Below are positions 56,791 to 64,000 of a stretch of DNA of 64,000 bases, piece after piece. The DNA is from Sergeia podlipaevii (Eukaryota; Euglenozoa; Kinetoplastea; Trypanosomatida; Trypanosomatidae), in assembly GCA_030849805.1 (NCBI GenBank), contig JASANZ010002273.1, forward strand, positions 1 to 64,000. The letters are read 5' to 3'. The stretch's first letter is position 1. The number at the start of each line of letters is the position of its first letter. The position numbers and the translations under genes are program-made. The notes beneath the pieces were generated by a model, which had not been told where the DNA came from, did not search any database, and saw only the letters and a list, made by a program, of their open reading frames with translations.

Positions 56791-58842
56791 ATGCCGTCAG
56801 CAATGGGCCGAAATGCGGTGCATATCTCCAGCTCCAGCGTACGGCGCATGGTACGGCAGCTGCATGGTCACTCCGCACAGCAGCGCCAGACCGTTATGAC
56901 GTGCCGCAACAATGCAGAGGCACTCACAGCAGTCGGTATTGCCTTCAATGAGTCTCAGGAGAAACGATCTGGCTCCGCGGTGAGTAGTGGCCCTACGGGA
57001 AGCGCCAAGGAGGCCGCCTTTGTAGCTGCACCATCGGGAACTACTGCGACAGCGACAGCGATAGCAGCAGCAGATGGTAAAAAGAAAGAAGCTACGGCAG
57101 ACCGCAAGACGCCTGTGTGCTTTGCAGAAGTGGCGAGCGAGCGTGATGTAAAGCAAAACTTTATCCTTGACAACACACTGAGCGGGGTCGCGGTCGCCGT
57201 GTCGGACGCGCTTGATCTGGCGGAGTTCCGTACTCGCTCCGGACTGGATACTCCTACATTCCACCATCTTGAGCGCTCTGAGTTTCCGTTTATCTCGTGG
57301 CTGCGCCGTCAAGGCGCTCAGTTTGTTGGGAAGCTGAGCTGCCGCACACCACTTGCACTCAACGAGGGCTGTGTTTTTGGCAGTGACAAGCCTGCCGCGG
57401 TGGCGGTGGCCGCTCGCGCGTGCCACTACGCAATCAGCTGCTCCCTCACCTGCCCGCCGTCTCTCGCATGCTGCGTCGCGCACGACATCGTCGGCTTCAA
57501 ACCCACTTCTCAAACTTTTGGCACCTTCACCAAGCAGTACAAGTTTGCTATCCCATCCATGACGCTCGGCCTCTCGGCGAACCGCGTCGATGACCTTCTT
57601 TACTTGTGGCAGATGTATACGGCCGCCATCGAGCCTGAGCGCTACTTTGAGAACGTCAACAAGAAACCAGGAGAGGACGGTACAGCCGGCGGGGATGCGA
57701 GTGGTGAGACTCGTGGGCCCTCCTCCAACAATAGCGGCGACGGTGACGACAATGGCGACAAGAGCCACCATGAAGGCGGAGGTGAAGGGGCTGGAGACGG
57801 TGGTGCTGGTGTTACTCACGAGACAACCGCTGACATTCTTGATCACAATCCATACAACTACACTGTAAAGAGCCGCCGCGGACGCATGTCAGACATTGAT
57901 GTAGGCTGGCGGGACTACAATACCGCGTCTGCTGAGGCGGAAGGGTTTGACAAACAGCCCAAGGCAAGCCTCTTTCAACGTTTTTTTTCAGGAGAGAGAG
58001 GTCGACATGTGAGCCCGCGCGTCGAACTTGCGGTGGGATACCCCGCAGAGTGGGTGGAGAAGTACTGCAAGGAGCGCTACGGCTCTCCACTTAATTTTCA
58101 TCGCCGTCTCACTGACTCCGTGTACTACCGCAGCGCGCTACACAAGAACCAAACTATGGAGATTATTCCTCTTGCGTTTGACTTTGAGATTGAGGATGTG
58201 ATGCATGCTTCCAACACGATTTCTCACTATGAGCTGGCACGGTCCTTTGACACTATGCTGTTTTCTCCTTCAGAAGCGAAGTTAGAGGCAGGCACAGCTG
58301 CTGTTGCTGGAGGTGCACCGGGAGGTGAGGGCATGCCCCCAAGCCCCCCACCACGGTGGAAGAGCTCAGCTAAAGTGCCTTCCACGCTAGCGTTTGATCT
58401 CAAGGCTCCGGCAGCCCCTAATCGACCAAACACATTCAAGGCGATGGGTGGCGTGCTCGAGGAGCTGCCGGAAGAGGTGGCCAAGGCAATTGATTACGGT
58501 CAGAGGCTCACTGCTGCTGACTACAACGGCGCCTTGCGCACTCGCGATGACGTGGTACGCGCGATTGAGGAACAATTTCAAGACGTGGACACCTTCGTCG
58601 TGCCCCTGCTCGCTAGCCCGTATGAAACTGGCGACCTTCGCAGTGTGGCACTCACCTTGCCGTTCCACCTCGCGGGAAATCCTATCCTCTCAGCCCAGAT
58701 GGATAAGGGCCTGCCTGTGGCGCTGGTGGGTGAGCTCGGCAGAGACGCCGCGCTACTTGAGGATGCGTTCTGCTTCTTTCAGTTCGTGCGGGGGGCTTCC
58801 CCCAAGTGGTGGCGTCAGAAGGTCTTTGGCTCTGAGAGGTGA
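56791..58842 (+). CDS. GatA/amidase-fold protein lacking catalytic serines (probable pseudoenzyme)
   Basis: A 683-residue protein matching the amidase-signature fold (GatA, FAAH and relatives). The landmark LRRQGAQFVGKLS (about 171-183) keeps the catalytic Lys at 181. The following GGSSGGS loop is replaced by FGSDKPA (196-202), with Asp199 at the cis-Ser position, and GSDTGGS is replaced by SCSLTCPP (216-223), with Pro223 at the nucleophile position (Ser224 is one residue off). The conserved GFKPT block and the C-terminal LTLPFHLAGNP...GLPVALVGE block remain, so the fold is identifiable but the Ser-cisSer-Lys triad is broken. A Gly/Asp-rich insert lies near 293-345. The N-terminus is rich in Arg, Ser and His without acidic residues for about 28 positions, suggesting mitochondrial import. 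GatA normally works in the Glu-tRNA(Gln) amidotransferase; here a structural role is inferred. Confidence 0.78.
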   Translation: MPSAMGRNAVHISSSSVRRMVRQLHGHSAQQRQTVMTCRNNAEALTAVGIAFNESQEKRSGSAVSSGPTGSAKEAAFVAAPSGTTATATAIAAADGKKKEATADRKTPVCFAEVASERDVKQNFILDNTLSGVAVAVSDALDLAEFRTRSGLDTPTFHHLERSEFPFISWLRRQGAQFVGKLSCRTPLALNEGCVFGSDKPAAVAVAARACHYAISCSLTCPPSLACCVAHDIVGFKPTSQTFGTFTKQYKFAIPSMTLGLSANRVDDLLYLWQMYTAAIEPERYFENVNKKPGEDGTAGGDASGETRGPSSNNSGDGDDNGDKSHHEGGGEGAGDGGAGVTHETTADILDHNPYNYTVKSRRGRMSDIDVGWRDYNTASAEAEGFDKQPKASLFQRFFSGERGRHVSPRVELAVGYPAEWVEKYCKERYGSPLNFHRRLTDSVYYRSALHKNQTMEIIPLAFDFEIEDVMHASNTISHYELARSFDTMLFSPSEAKLEAGTAAVAGGAPGGEGMPPSPPPRWKSSAKVPSTLAFDLKAPAAPNRPNTFKAMGGVLEELPEEVAKAIDYGQRLTAADYNGALRTRDDVVRAIEEQFQDVDTFVVPLLASPYETGDLRSVALTLPFHLAGNPILSAQMDKGLPVALVGELGRDAALLEDAFCFFQFVRGASPKWWRQKVFGSER

Positions 58843-60186
58843 ATGGTAATGAGGCAAAGGAAGAAGAAGAAATTAGCAATCACACACACACACAAAATAA
58901 AAAGATACAAATTGCAAAGAAAAAAAGAAAAGGGGCGGAGAGGAGAATTTAACAAAGGGAATGGATGAATTATGAGGAATTACGCCGCATGGAGTGATAC
59001 GGCGGGTTACAGAGAGAGAGAGAGAGCTTTGGAAAAGACATCTGACACTACCGCTCTCATCCCCCCCTTTTCTATCTATGTTGCATATACATAAAGAAAG
59101 AGAGAAAGAAAAAAAAGATCGAAGGGATGGATTGCGCGCTTTGTCATCAAAGGCGGGTTGACTGTTTGAAGAATTGAGTATATGCACACACACACAAAAA
59201 AAAATATATATGAAATATCAACAAAAGAAATGTTTACAAAAGAATGTACCCTTTTTGAGCCGAGAAAGAGAGGGAGAGAGAGAGGGAAAATCAACGAAAA
59301 AGAAGAAGAACCTATGCAGCAATTTTTTTTATTTATTGTGGGGCAGAGCTATTCTTTTTCTTTTTTTTTTCTTTTTTTCTTCCCTGCTTAAGGAAAGAGG
59401 TTGTTGTTGCTGTTGTTAATAATTGGAGCCATAGAGTTGTCAACGCTACTGAGGCCGTCAAAAATATAAATATACATTTTTTAAAAAACTAGCACTACAT
59501 ACATATACAATGCGTATGAGTGTGTGAGGGAGAGAAGGAGAGGGAAGGAAACCTTTCTCTCTCTCCGTGTCGTAGTCATTTTTAAATGACCTTTTTCTTT
59601 TTGAAGCCACACACTCACATTTGCTACCCGTCTATACAGCAACATTATTGTTAGTATTGCGAAATACTCAATGAGGAATATTTTTCCATTCCTTTTCTTC
59701 TCTCCCTTCGCCTTTTTTCTTTTCTTTTGCTTTTTTGCATAAGCAACGACGTGGGAGTACACCCGAGGGGATGGGCAATGCCTTTTGGCACTCGAGCCTG
59801 TTTGGTCTTTGCGAGGAATTATTCTTTTTTTTTTTGCTTTATGGAAAAAATTTCAAACAATACTCGTCTTTCTTTTATTAAATCTCTCCCCCTCCTTCTG
59901 TCGTTTTATATGAATTTATGTGCACACTTGATACTAACTAGGTAGGAATATATAACAGCAACGAAAGACGACCTTGCCTTTTTTTTTCTGTTTTCCTTTC
60001 TCTCTTGCTCATACAAAAAGTAGGATCGCATCATATATATCATAGATAAATATCGCAACTCCATTCCTAATACATATATAAACTTTATTGATCATTCCTC
60101 TTTTGCGTTAAGAGAAGATTATCTTTAGGAACAAAAAAAAATTTCAACAGGAAAAAAGTATATATCGTTCAGCTTTCTTCACTAAC
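58843..60186 (+). other. Spacer before the alpha/beta hydrolase gene
   Basis: No gene seen. A/G-rich stretches (58855-58960 and 59090-59120), a GA run near 59013-59027, T-runs and short AT repeats occur. Open frames are low-complexity. Confidence 0.6.
59971..60020 (+). promoter_or_regulatory. Predicted spliced-leader acceptor for the alpha/beta hydrolase gene
   Basis: A strong pyrimidine tract (about 59979-60010) is followed by ATACAAAAAG with AG at 60019-60020. The 5'UTR would be about 166 nt before the ATG at 60187. Confidence 0.5.
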
Positions 60187-61182
60187 ATGCCCACTGAGGG
60201 AAACGAGCCTTCTGCCCAGGCAGTCCTTAACCCGGCGAAGGGATACATCAAGGGCACACCACTCCCCGAGGACAAGTTTGCTGGCATCGGCAAGTGTGCC
60301 AGCACGGGCCGCGACATGACCATGTGCTACCAGACTCTTGGAGACTCCCACAACCCTTGCATACTCCTGGTCAGCGGCCTCTCTACTACGTGCTTGATGT
60401 GGCGCGAGGACTTCTGCAAGATGCTAGTTGCGGCAGGCTTTTTTGTGGTGCGATTTGACAATCGTGATGCCGGTCTTTCTACTCACATGGATGGCTACAC
60501 ACCTCCGTTCATTGGCCGCATGGCGCTGCCTGCCTGGGCCTCTATTGGAGAAGGCGAACCCCCGTACACTCTCAGCGACATGGCTATGGATGGGCTTAAG
60601 CTGTTGACTGCCATCGGTGTGAAGAAGGTACATTTGTTTGGTGCCTCTATGGGTGGTATGATCGTTCAGCGTATGGCGCTTCTTGAGCCAGCACGCGTGA
60701 TCAGTCTCAACATTCTATTTTCTCACAGTGGTGGCCCCAACGTTAAGCCACAGACGATTAGGATGTCTCTGGCGATGCTTGACAAACCTGCGAGTACCTC
60801 GCGTGACGATATTGTTGCCTATAAAGTGCGCTTCAACCGGCTGCTTACGGGCGAGTATGAACTGGATGAGGAGAACACACGCAATATGGTGGACATCTTG
60901 CTGAAGCGCTCACCAGACGACAAGGCGGGCTTGGTGCGGCAGTCGTGGGCGTTGTCCCGTGACCCGAGCCGTGAAGAGGGTCTGAAGAATTTGAATGTAC
61001 CCACCACCATTATCCATGGCATGTGTGACACGATGATCCCGTACTGCAACGGCGTGGAGCTTGCGAAGCTGATCCCTGGTGCAAAGCTTGTGTCCTTCGC
61101 TCGCATGGGGCACTCTATCCCACGCGAGCTTTATGGTGCCTTTGTTGATGAGTTGTCGTTGAATCTTAAATGCAAGGCATAA
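60187..61182 (+). CDS. Alpha/beta hydrolase with intact Ser-Asp-His triad
   Basis: A 331-residue alpha/beta-hydrolase-fold enzyme. Strand and oxyanion region CILLVSGLST lies near residue 58, followed by FVVRFDNRDAGLST around 93-106, which resembles the bacterial RFDxRDxGxS motif. The nucleophile elbow is GASMGG (152-157) with Ser154, the acid is Asp281 in MCDTMIP, and the base is His309 in MGHSIP. Spacing is normal and no residue is missing, so the protein should be an active serine hydrolase (esterase, lipase or peptidase-like); the substrate cannot be read from sequence. Residues 165-270 form the cap. No signal peptide or TM helix is visible. The start is the first ATG after the acceptor and the protein is of usual family length. 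It lacks the low-complexity inserts seen in its upstream neighbours. Confidence 0.9.
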   Translation: MPTEGNEPSAQAVLNPAKGYIKGTPLPEDKFAGIGKCASTGRDMTMCYQTLGDSHNPCILLVSGLSTTCLMWREDFCKMLVAAGFFVVRFDNRDAGLSTHMDGYTPPFIGRMALPAWASIGEGEPPYTLSDMAMDGLKLLTAIGVKKVHLFGASMGGMIVQRMALLEPARVISLNILFSHSGGPNVKPQTIRMSLAMLDKPASTSRDDIVAYKVRFNRLLTGEYELDEENTRNMVDILLKRSPDDKAGLVRQSWALSRDPSREEGLKNLNVPTTIIHGMCDTMIPYCNGVELAKLIPGAKLVSFARMGHSIPRELYGAFVDELSLNLKCKA

Positions 61183-61814
61183 TCATGGCGTAAATAAACA
61201 GTGCATTCCCTCCCTCTCTCTCTCTTTGCTTTTTGCCAAAACATTTTCTTTTTTTCTTTGTTTTGTTGCATTTTTTTCCCCCTTTTTTTTTTCGAAAAGT
61301 AGCCATTATGCTGGACATCTTTTCTTTGCTCCATGGTACTCCTTCAACGCTTGTCATATGAATAAGCAAATCTACAATTTATTGCTTATATATTTATTAC
61401 TATTATTTTTTCCGTTGCTGTGGCCTAACATAGGCCTGCTATTTGACAAGTATGCGAGTCTTTGGTTTGTTGTGAGGATTTTCTTTTCTGACTGTTTTTT
61501 TTTTTTTTTGCTGTGTATTTAATTGTAAGAAGTGCCCGTCATTGATATACGTGCCTAGGTGTTATCATTTTTTTTTTTTTTTTGCTTAATGCAGCGCTTA
61601 ACGTGCGTGCCCGTGCGTGCGAGTGTATATATGTGTGTGTGTGCGCGCTGGTACTCTTCAAGCGCTGTATTTTCGTGCTTCATCTTTTTTTTCCTTTTGT
61701 GTCTCCCTGTCTTCATTCCTTATGTAGTGCTAGCGCTGTATGAAAGTGAAGAGAAGAAACGCCAATTGATGCTACTTCGCAGCGACGCTTGTTTTCCCTC
61801 TATGGATACATGAA

Positions 61815-61818
<4 letters not shown>

Positions 61819-61846
<28 letters not shown>
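61819..61846. repeat. (TA)n microsatellite
   Basis: About fourteen uninterrupted TA units, the longest AT repeat in the window. Confidence 0.85.
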
Positions 61847-61849
<3 letters not shown>

Positions 61850-62053
61850 GAAACACTAATACTCTCTTGAAAGCGGATTATTGTTGTTTGGGATATATGT
61901 ATCTAAGGATTAGTCTCTTCTCCCCCTTTTTCCAGTGAAGCGTAGACAATGTCATAACTATGTATGCGTGCTTATTTCTATGGGTATATTACCTCCTTGC
62001 AAAGCTCCTCAGGGAAAATAAAGGAAGAGTAGGTGATGATGAAGAAGATCCTA

Positions 62054-62129
62054 CGCACACACACACACACACACTCATACATACGTTTATACATACAAAC
62101 AGAGAGAGAGAGAGAGAGAGGGGGGGGGG
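62054..62129. repeat. Compound (CA)n ... (GA)n G-run repeat
   Basis: A CA run (about 62054-62073) is followed by an interrupted CATACA stretch and then a GA run (62101-62120) ending in nine G. Confidence 0.75.
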
Positions 62130-62481
62130 CACTCATATATCGTTGAGGAGGATACCACGAAAGCAAGAAACAGTTTTCGCTCTAAGTCAAATATCACTTT
62201 TTTTTTTTAAATTAGTCTCTGGTACTCACTATTGAGACAATGGTGTTGTGTCAGCTGCAAAGGCACTTTTTTGGAGAGGGGGTATTCTGTTGTCATAGAC
62301 AATACAAATGTTACTCACATACATACACACTGTCGTTCACGCGGATGTTTTTCAGCCAATGCATTTTTTTTAAATACTTTTTTTTTGCTTCTCTTGCTAT
62401 TGGTTACTTTTTAGAAATTAGTTCTTTATTCATTGAAGTTAGCGTTTATATCATTTTGACTGTCCAGTTAGAGAGAGCTGC

Positions 62482-62524
62482 TATTTTTTTTTCTTTTATT
62501 CATATATATTTACTACATCTTGAG
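62482..62524 (+). promoter_or_regulatory. Predicted spliced-leader acceptor for the GT60 gene
   Basis: A T/C tract (62483-62501) is followed by an AG-free stretch to CTTGAG with AG at 62523-62524. This would leave only 14 nt before the ATG at 62539. Confidence 0.4.
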
Positions 62525-62538
62525 CTTCTCCTCTCGTG

Positions 62539-64000
62539 ATGCGGGTATCAGATCATTTGCTTGCGCGTCACGCACGCCATCGCATGAGGCCAGGAAGGGC
62601 CAGCGTTCTCGCCATCTTGCTCACCTTGTTGCTTCTTCTCTTCTTTGTTGGATTCGGCTTCTGGTCTTCTGACAACCGCAGCCCCATTGGCGGTGGGGGC
62701 GTCAGTAGCAGCTTTCTCCGTGATAGGGAGAGCACTCATAAGCAAGAAGAGACACACAGGCAAGAGGGGACCCGTGATCAAGAGGAAACACACGTTTCTG
62801 AAACCACGCAGCTGCCGCTGCCGACAAGCACGCAGTCAACTGAGATGCAGGAGGTGGTGGATCCCATCAAAATTCACGTGACGCCGACGTCACCTCGCGG
62901 GAAGGGGCATGTAACGGTGGATGCCGCATTGGACGTCCTCACCGTTACCTCGAGGGATGGCCACGTGGAGATGAGGTTCCCACAGATTCGGTTTCGTGAT
63001 CGTACCCGAGCCTCGGTGACGGCGGAGAAAGCGCGTGCGATGGCTACAGGTGGTGGTGGTGGTGATAGCGCCTCGCCAGTCGCAAATGAGTATGACAGAT
63101 GGGAAGGCGTTCATCAACCCTTGGAACCTGCGAAGATTCCGACGTGGAGCACAATTGCAGAGCGACATACACTCAATCACGCAAGTATCTTTGTTTCCAT
63201 CGCCGCCTTCCGCGATAGCGAGTGTGCCACGACGTTGAGGGATCTTTTTCACCGCGCAAAGAACAGGCATCGCATTTATGTTGGCATCAACGAGGAGCGG
63301 CTTCCGTCAGACAACAGCTGCATTGACGTTCTGGATCTAATTAGTGCTCCAGTTCCAGCGTCGGCTTTGGATACTTCGACGACAACGACTGCCACCACTA
63401 CTACCAGTGTTCCTGTGATGAGTCCTTTGGGGGTGCGGCTGCTATGGGGTGATAGCGCTCCAACCAACATGCCTGTCTTTTTCAAGAGCTTTACGTGGGA
63501 TGACCTGGTACAGCTCCACAATGAAAAAAACGAGAATGTTACTCTCTTGGATTCTGATAAAGTGGCTGGCGAGCGAGGAACCGACATACTGACTGCAAAA
63601 TCACAGACGCAGCAGCAGCGGAAGCTATATGTAGCCTCTCCGTGGCAGCAGGATGCGATTAGATGTGTTGGCTCAGAGATAGAGGAGCTACGCGATGAGT
63701 ACGTGCTGACAGAGGATGCGGCCGCTATTGCAGCGATGGCGGGCGGGGTGAAAGGCGCTGGCCCTGGTAAGTACATCCGTCGTGGCCACGAAGGGGGGAC
63801 GCAGGGGCTTCCGCTTCCCGCACTTCGTGGATGCCGTGTGACGACACGCGTTACTGCCCCTAACAACGCACGTGGCCCAACTTACGGACGCTACATTACA
63901 AGTCTTTTCTACTTTAACCAAGACTACTACATGGTCGTGGACAGTCACTCTCGCTTCTCAATAGACTGGGATGTAAAGATGATCATGCGCGTATTTCTTC
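62539..64000 (+). CDS. GT60-type GlcNAc transferase, type II membrane protein (3' truncated by window edge)
   Basis: The frame is open from the ATG at 62539 to the end of the window, giving the first 487 residues. A basic N-terminus (about 1-20) is followed by one hydrophobic helix (about 24-42), a classic type II Golgi/ER signal anchor, then a polar stem with Gln/Glu/Thr repeats. The catalytic domain starts near 214 with IFVSIAAFRDSECATTLRDL, matching the IFVSIxSYRDxxCxxTLxDLF start of the GlcNAc family (GT60, PF11397-like, related to the Skp1 hydroxyproline GlcNAc transferase). Near 448 a GPTYGRYITSLF block precedes YYMVVDSHSRF with Asp468-Ser-His470, the DxD-like metal/nucleotide site (family DSHMRF). 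A Thr/Ala-rich insert lies near 290 and Gln-rich residues near 357. Secretory-pathway O-glycan synthesis is likely; the acceptor is unknown. Confidence 0.88.
   Translation, partial: MRVSDHLLARHARHRMRPGRASVLAILLTLLLLLFFVGFGFWSSDNRSPIGGGGVSSSFLRDRESTHKQEETHRQEGTRDQEETHVSETTQLPLPTSTQSTEMQEVVDPIKIHVTPTSPRGKGHVTVDAALDVLTVTSRDGHVEMRFPQIRFRDRTRASVTAEKARAMATGGGGGDSASPVANEYDRWEGVHQPLEPAKIPTWSTIAERHTLNHASIFVSIAAFRDSECATTLRDLFHRAKNRHRIYVGINEERLPSDNSCIDVLDLISAPVPASALDTSTTTTATTTTSVPVMSPLGVRLLWGDSAPTNMPVFFKSFTWDDLVQLHNEKNENVTLLDSDKVAGERGTDILTAKSQTQQQRKLYVASPWQQDAIRCVGSEIEELRDEYVLTEDAAAIAAMAGGVKGAGPGKYIRRGHEGGTQGLPLPALRGCRVTTRVTAPNNARGPTYGRYITSLFYFNQDYYMVVDSHSRFSIDWDVKMIMRVFL

Larger units (their letters stand above)
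61183..62538 (+). other. Spacer before the glycosyltransferase gene
   Basis: No gene seen. It holds T-runs (61497-61510, 61568-61582, 62199-62209), a long TA microsatellite (61819-61846), CA and GA repeats ending in a G-run (62054-62130), and the acceptor for the next gene. The frames 61226-61522, 61559-61813 and 62240-62539 are low-complexity Phe/Cys/Val strings and are rejected. Confidence 0.6.

Noticed and set aside
56797..57846. A 349-residue open frame on the - strand
   Set aside because: It lies wholly antisense to the amidase-fold gene, has Arg/Cys/Val-rich composition typical of reverse-complement coding sequence, and no recognisable motif.

Overview
The window looks like nuclear chromosomal DNA from a kinetoplastid (trypanosomatid) protist. 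All twelve supported genes lie on the + strand. Every one is a single uninterrupted reading frame. Genes are separated by AT-rich spacers of about 0.75-2.4 kb that are full of long T/pyrimidine tracts followed by AG, which is the expected signal for spliced-leader trans-splicing and coupled polyadenylation in a polycistronic unit. No strand switch, tRNA, rRNA, transposon or CRISPR array was seen. The species cannot be named from sequence reading alone. Coding regions are moderately GC-rich, and several proteins carry long Gln, Gly, Ser, Ala and Asn runs.

Layout: the 3' end of a small membrane-protein gene (1-288); the spliceosomal helicase Brr2 (1925-8947); a formin with CUE/UBA-like N-terminal modules (10372-14769); a PCIF1-type cap adenosine N6-methyltransferase (17143-19395); a degenerate class I cyclic-nucleotide phosphodiesterase (20896-25143); the NatC auxiliary subunit NAA35/Mak10 (26950-29166); two adjacent small one-TM proteins that look like a diverged tandem pair (30505-30807, 31557-31817); a 7,585-residue TOR-family PIKK whose kinase catalytic loop is destroyed (33237-55994); a GatA/amidase-fold protein without its catalytic serines (56791-58842); an alpha/beta hydrolase with an intact triad (60187-61182); and the 5' part of a GT60 GlcNAc-type glycosyltransferase (62539 to the window end).

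The two most interesting items are the giant TOR pseudokinase and the PCIF1-like methyltransferase. The TOR-like protein keeps TOR-like HEAT, FAT, kinase-fold and FATC blocks, but the catalytic Asp, His and Asn of the loop are Arg, Glu and Ser, and it is about three times the length of human mTOR. The PCIF1-like enzyme is a natural candidate for making the N6,N6-dimethyl-2'-O-methyladenosine at the first position of the kinetoplastid cap 4. Three of the twelve genes (phosphodiesterase, TOR, amidase) appear to be pseudoenzymes that have kept their fold and lost catalytic residues, and the second helicase cassette of Brr2 is degenerate as well. The genes do not form one pathway; as usual in kinetoplastids, neighbours share transcription rather than function.
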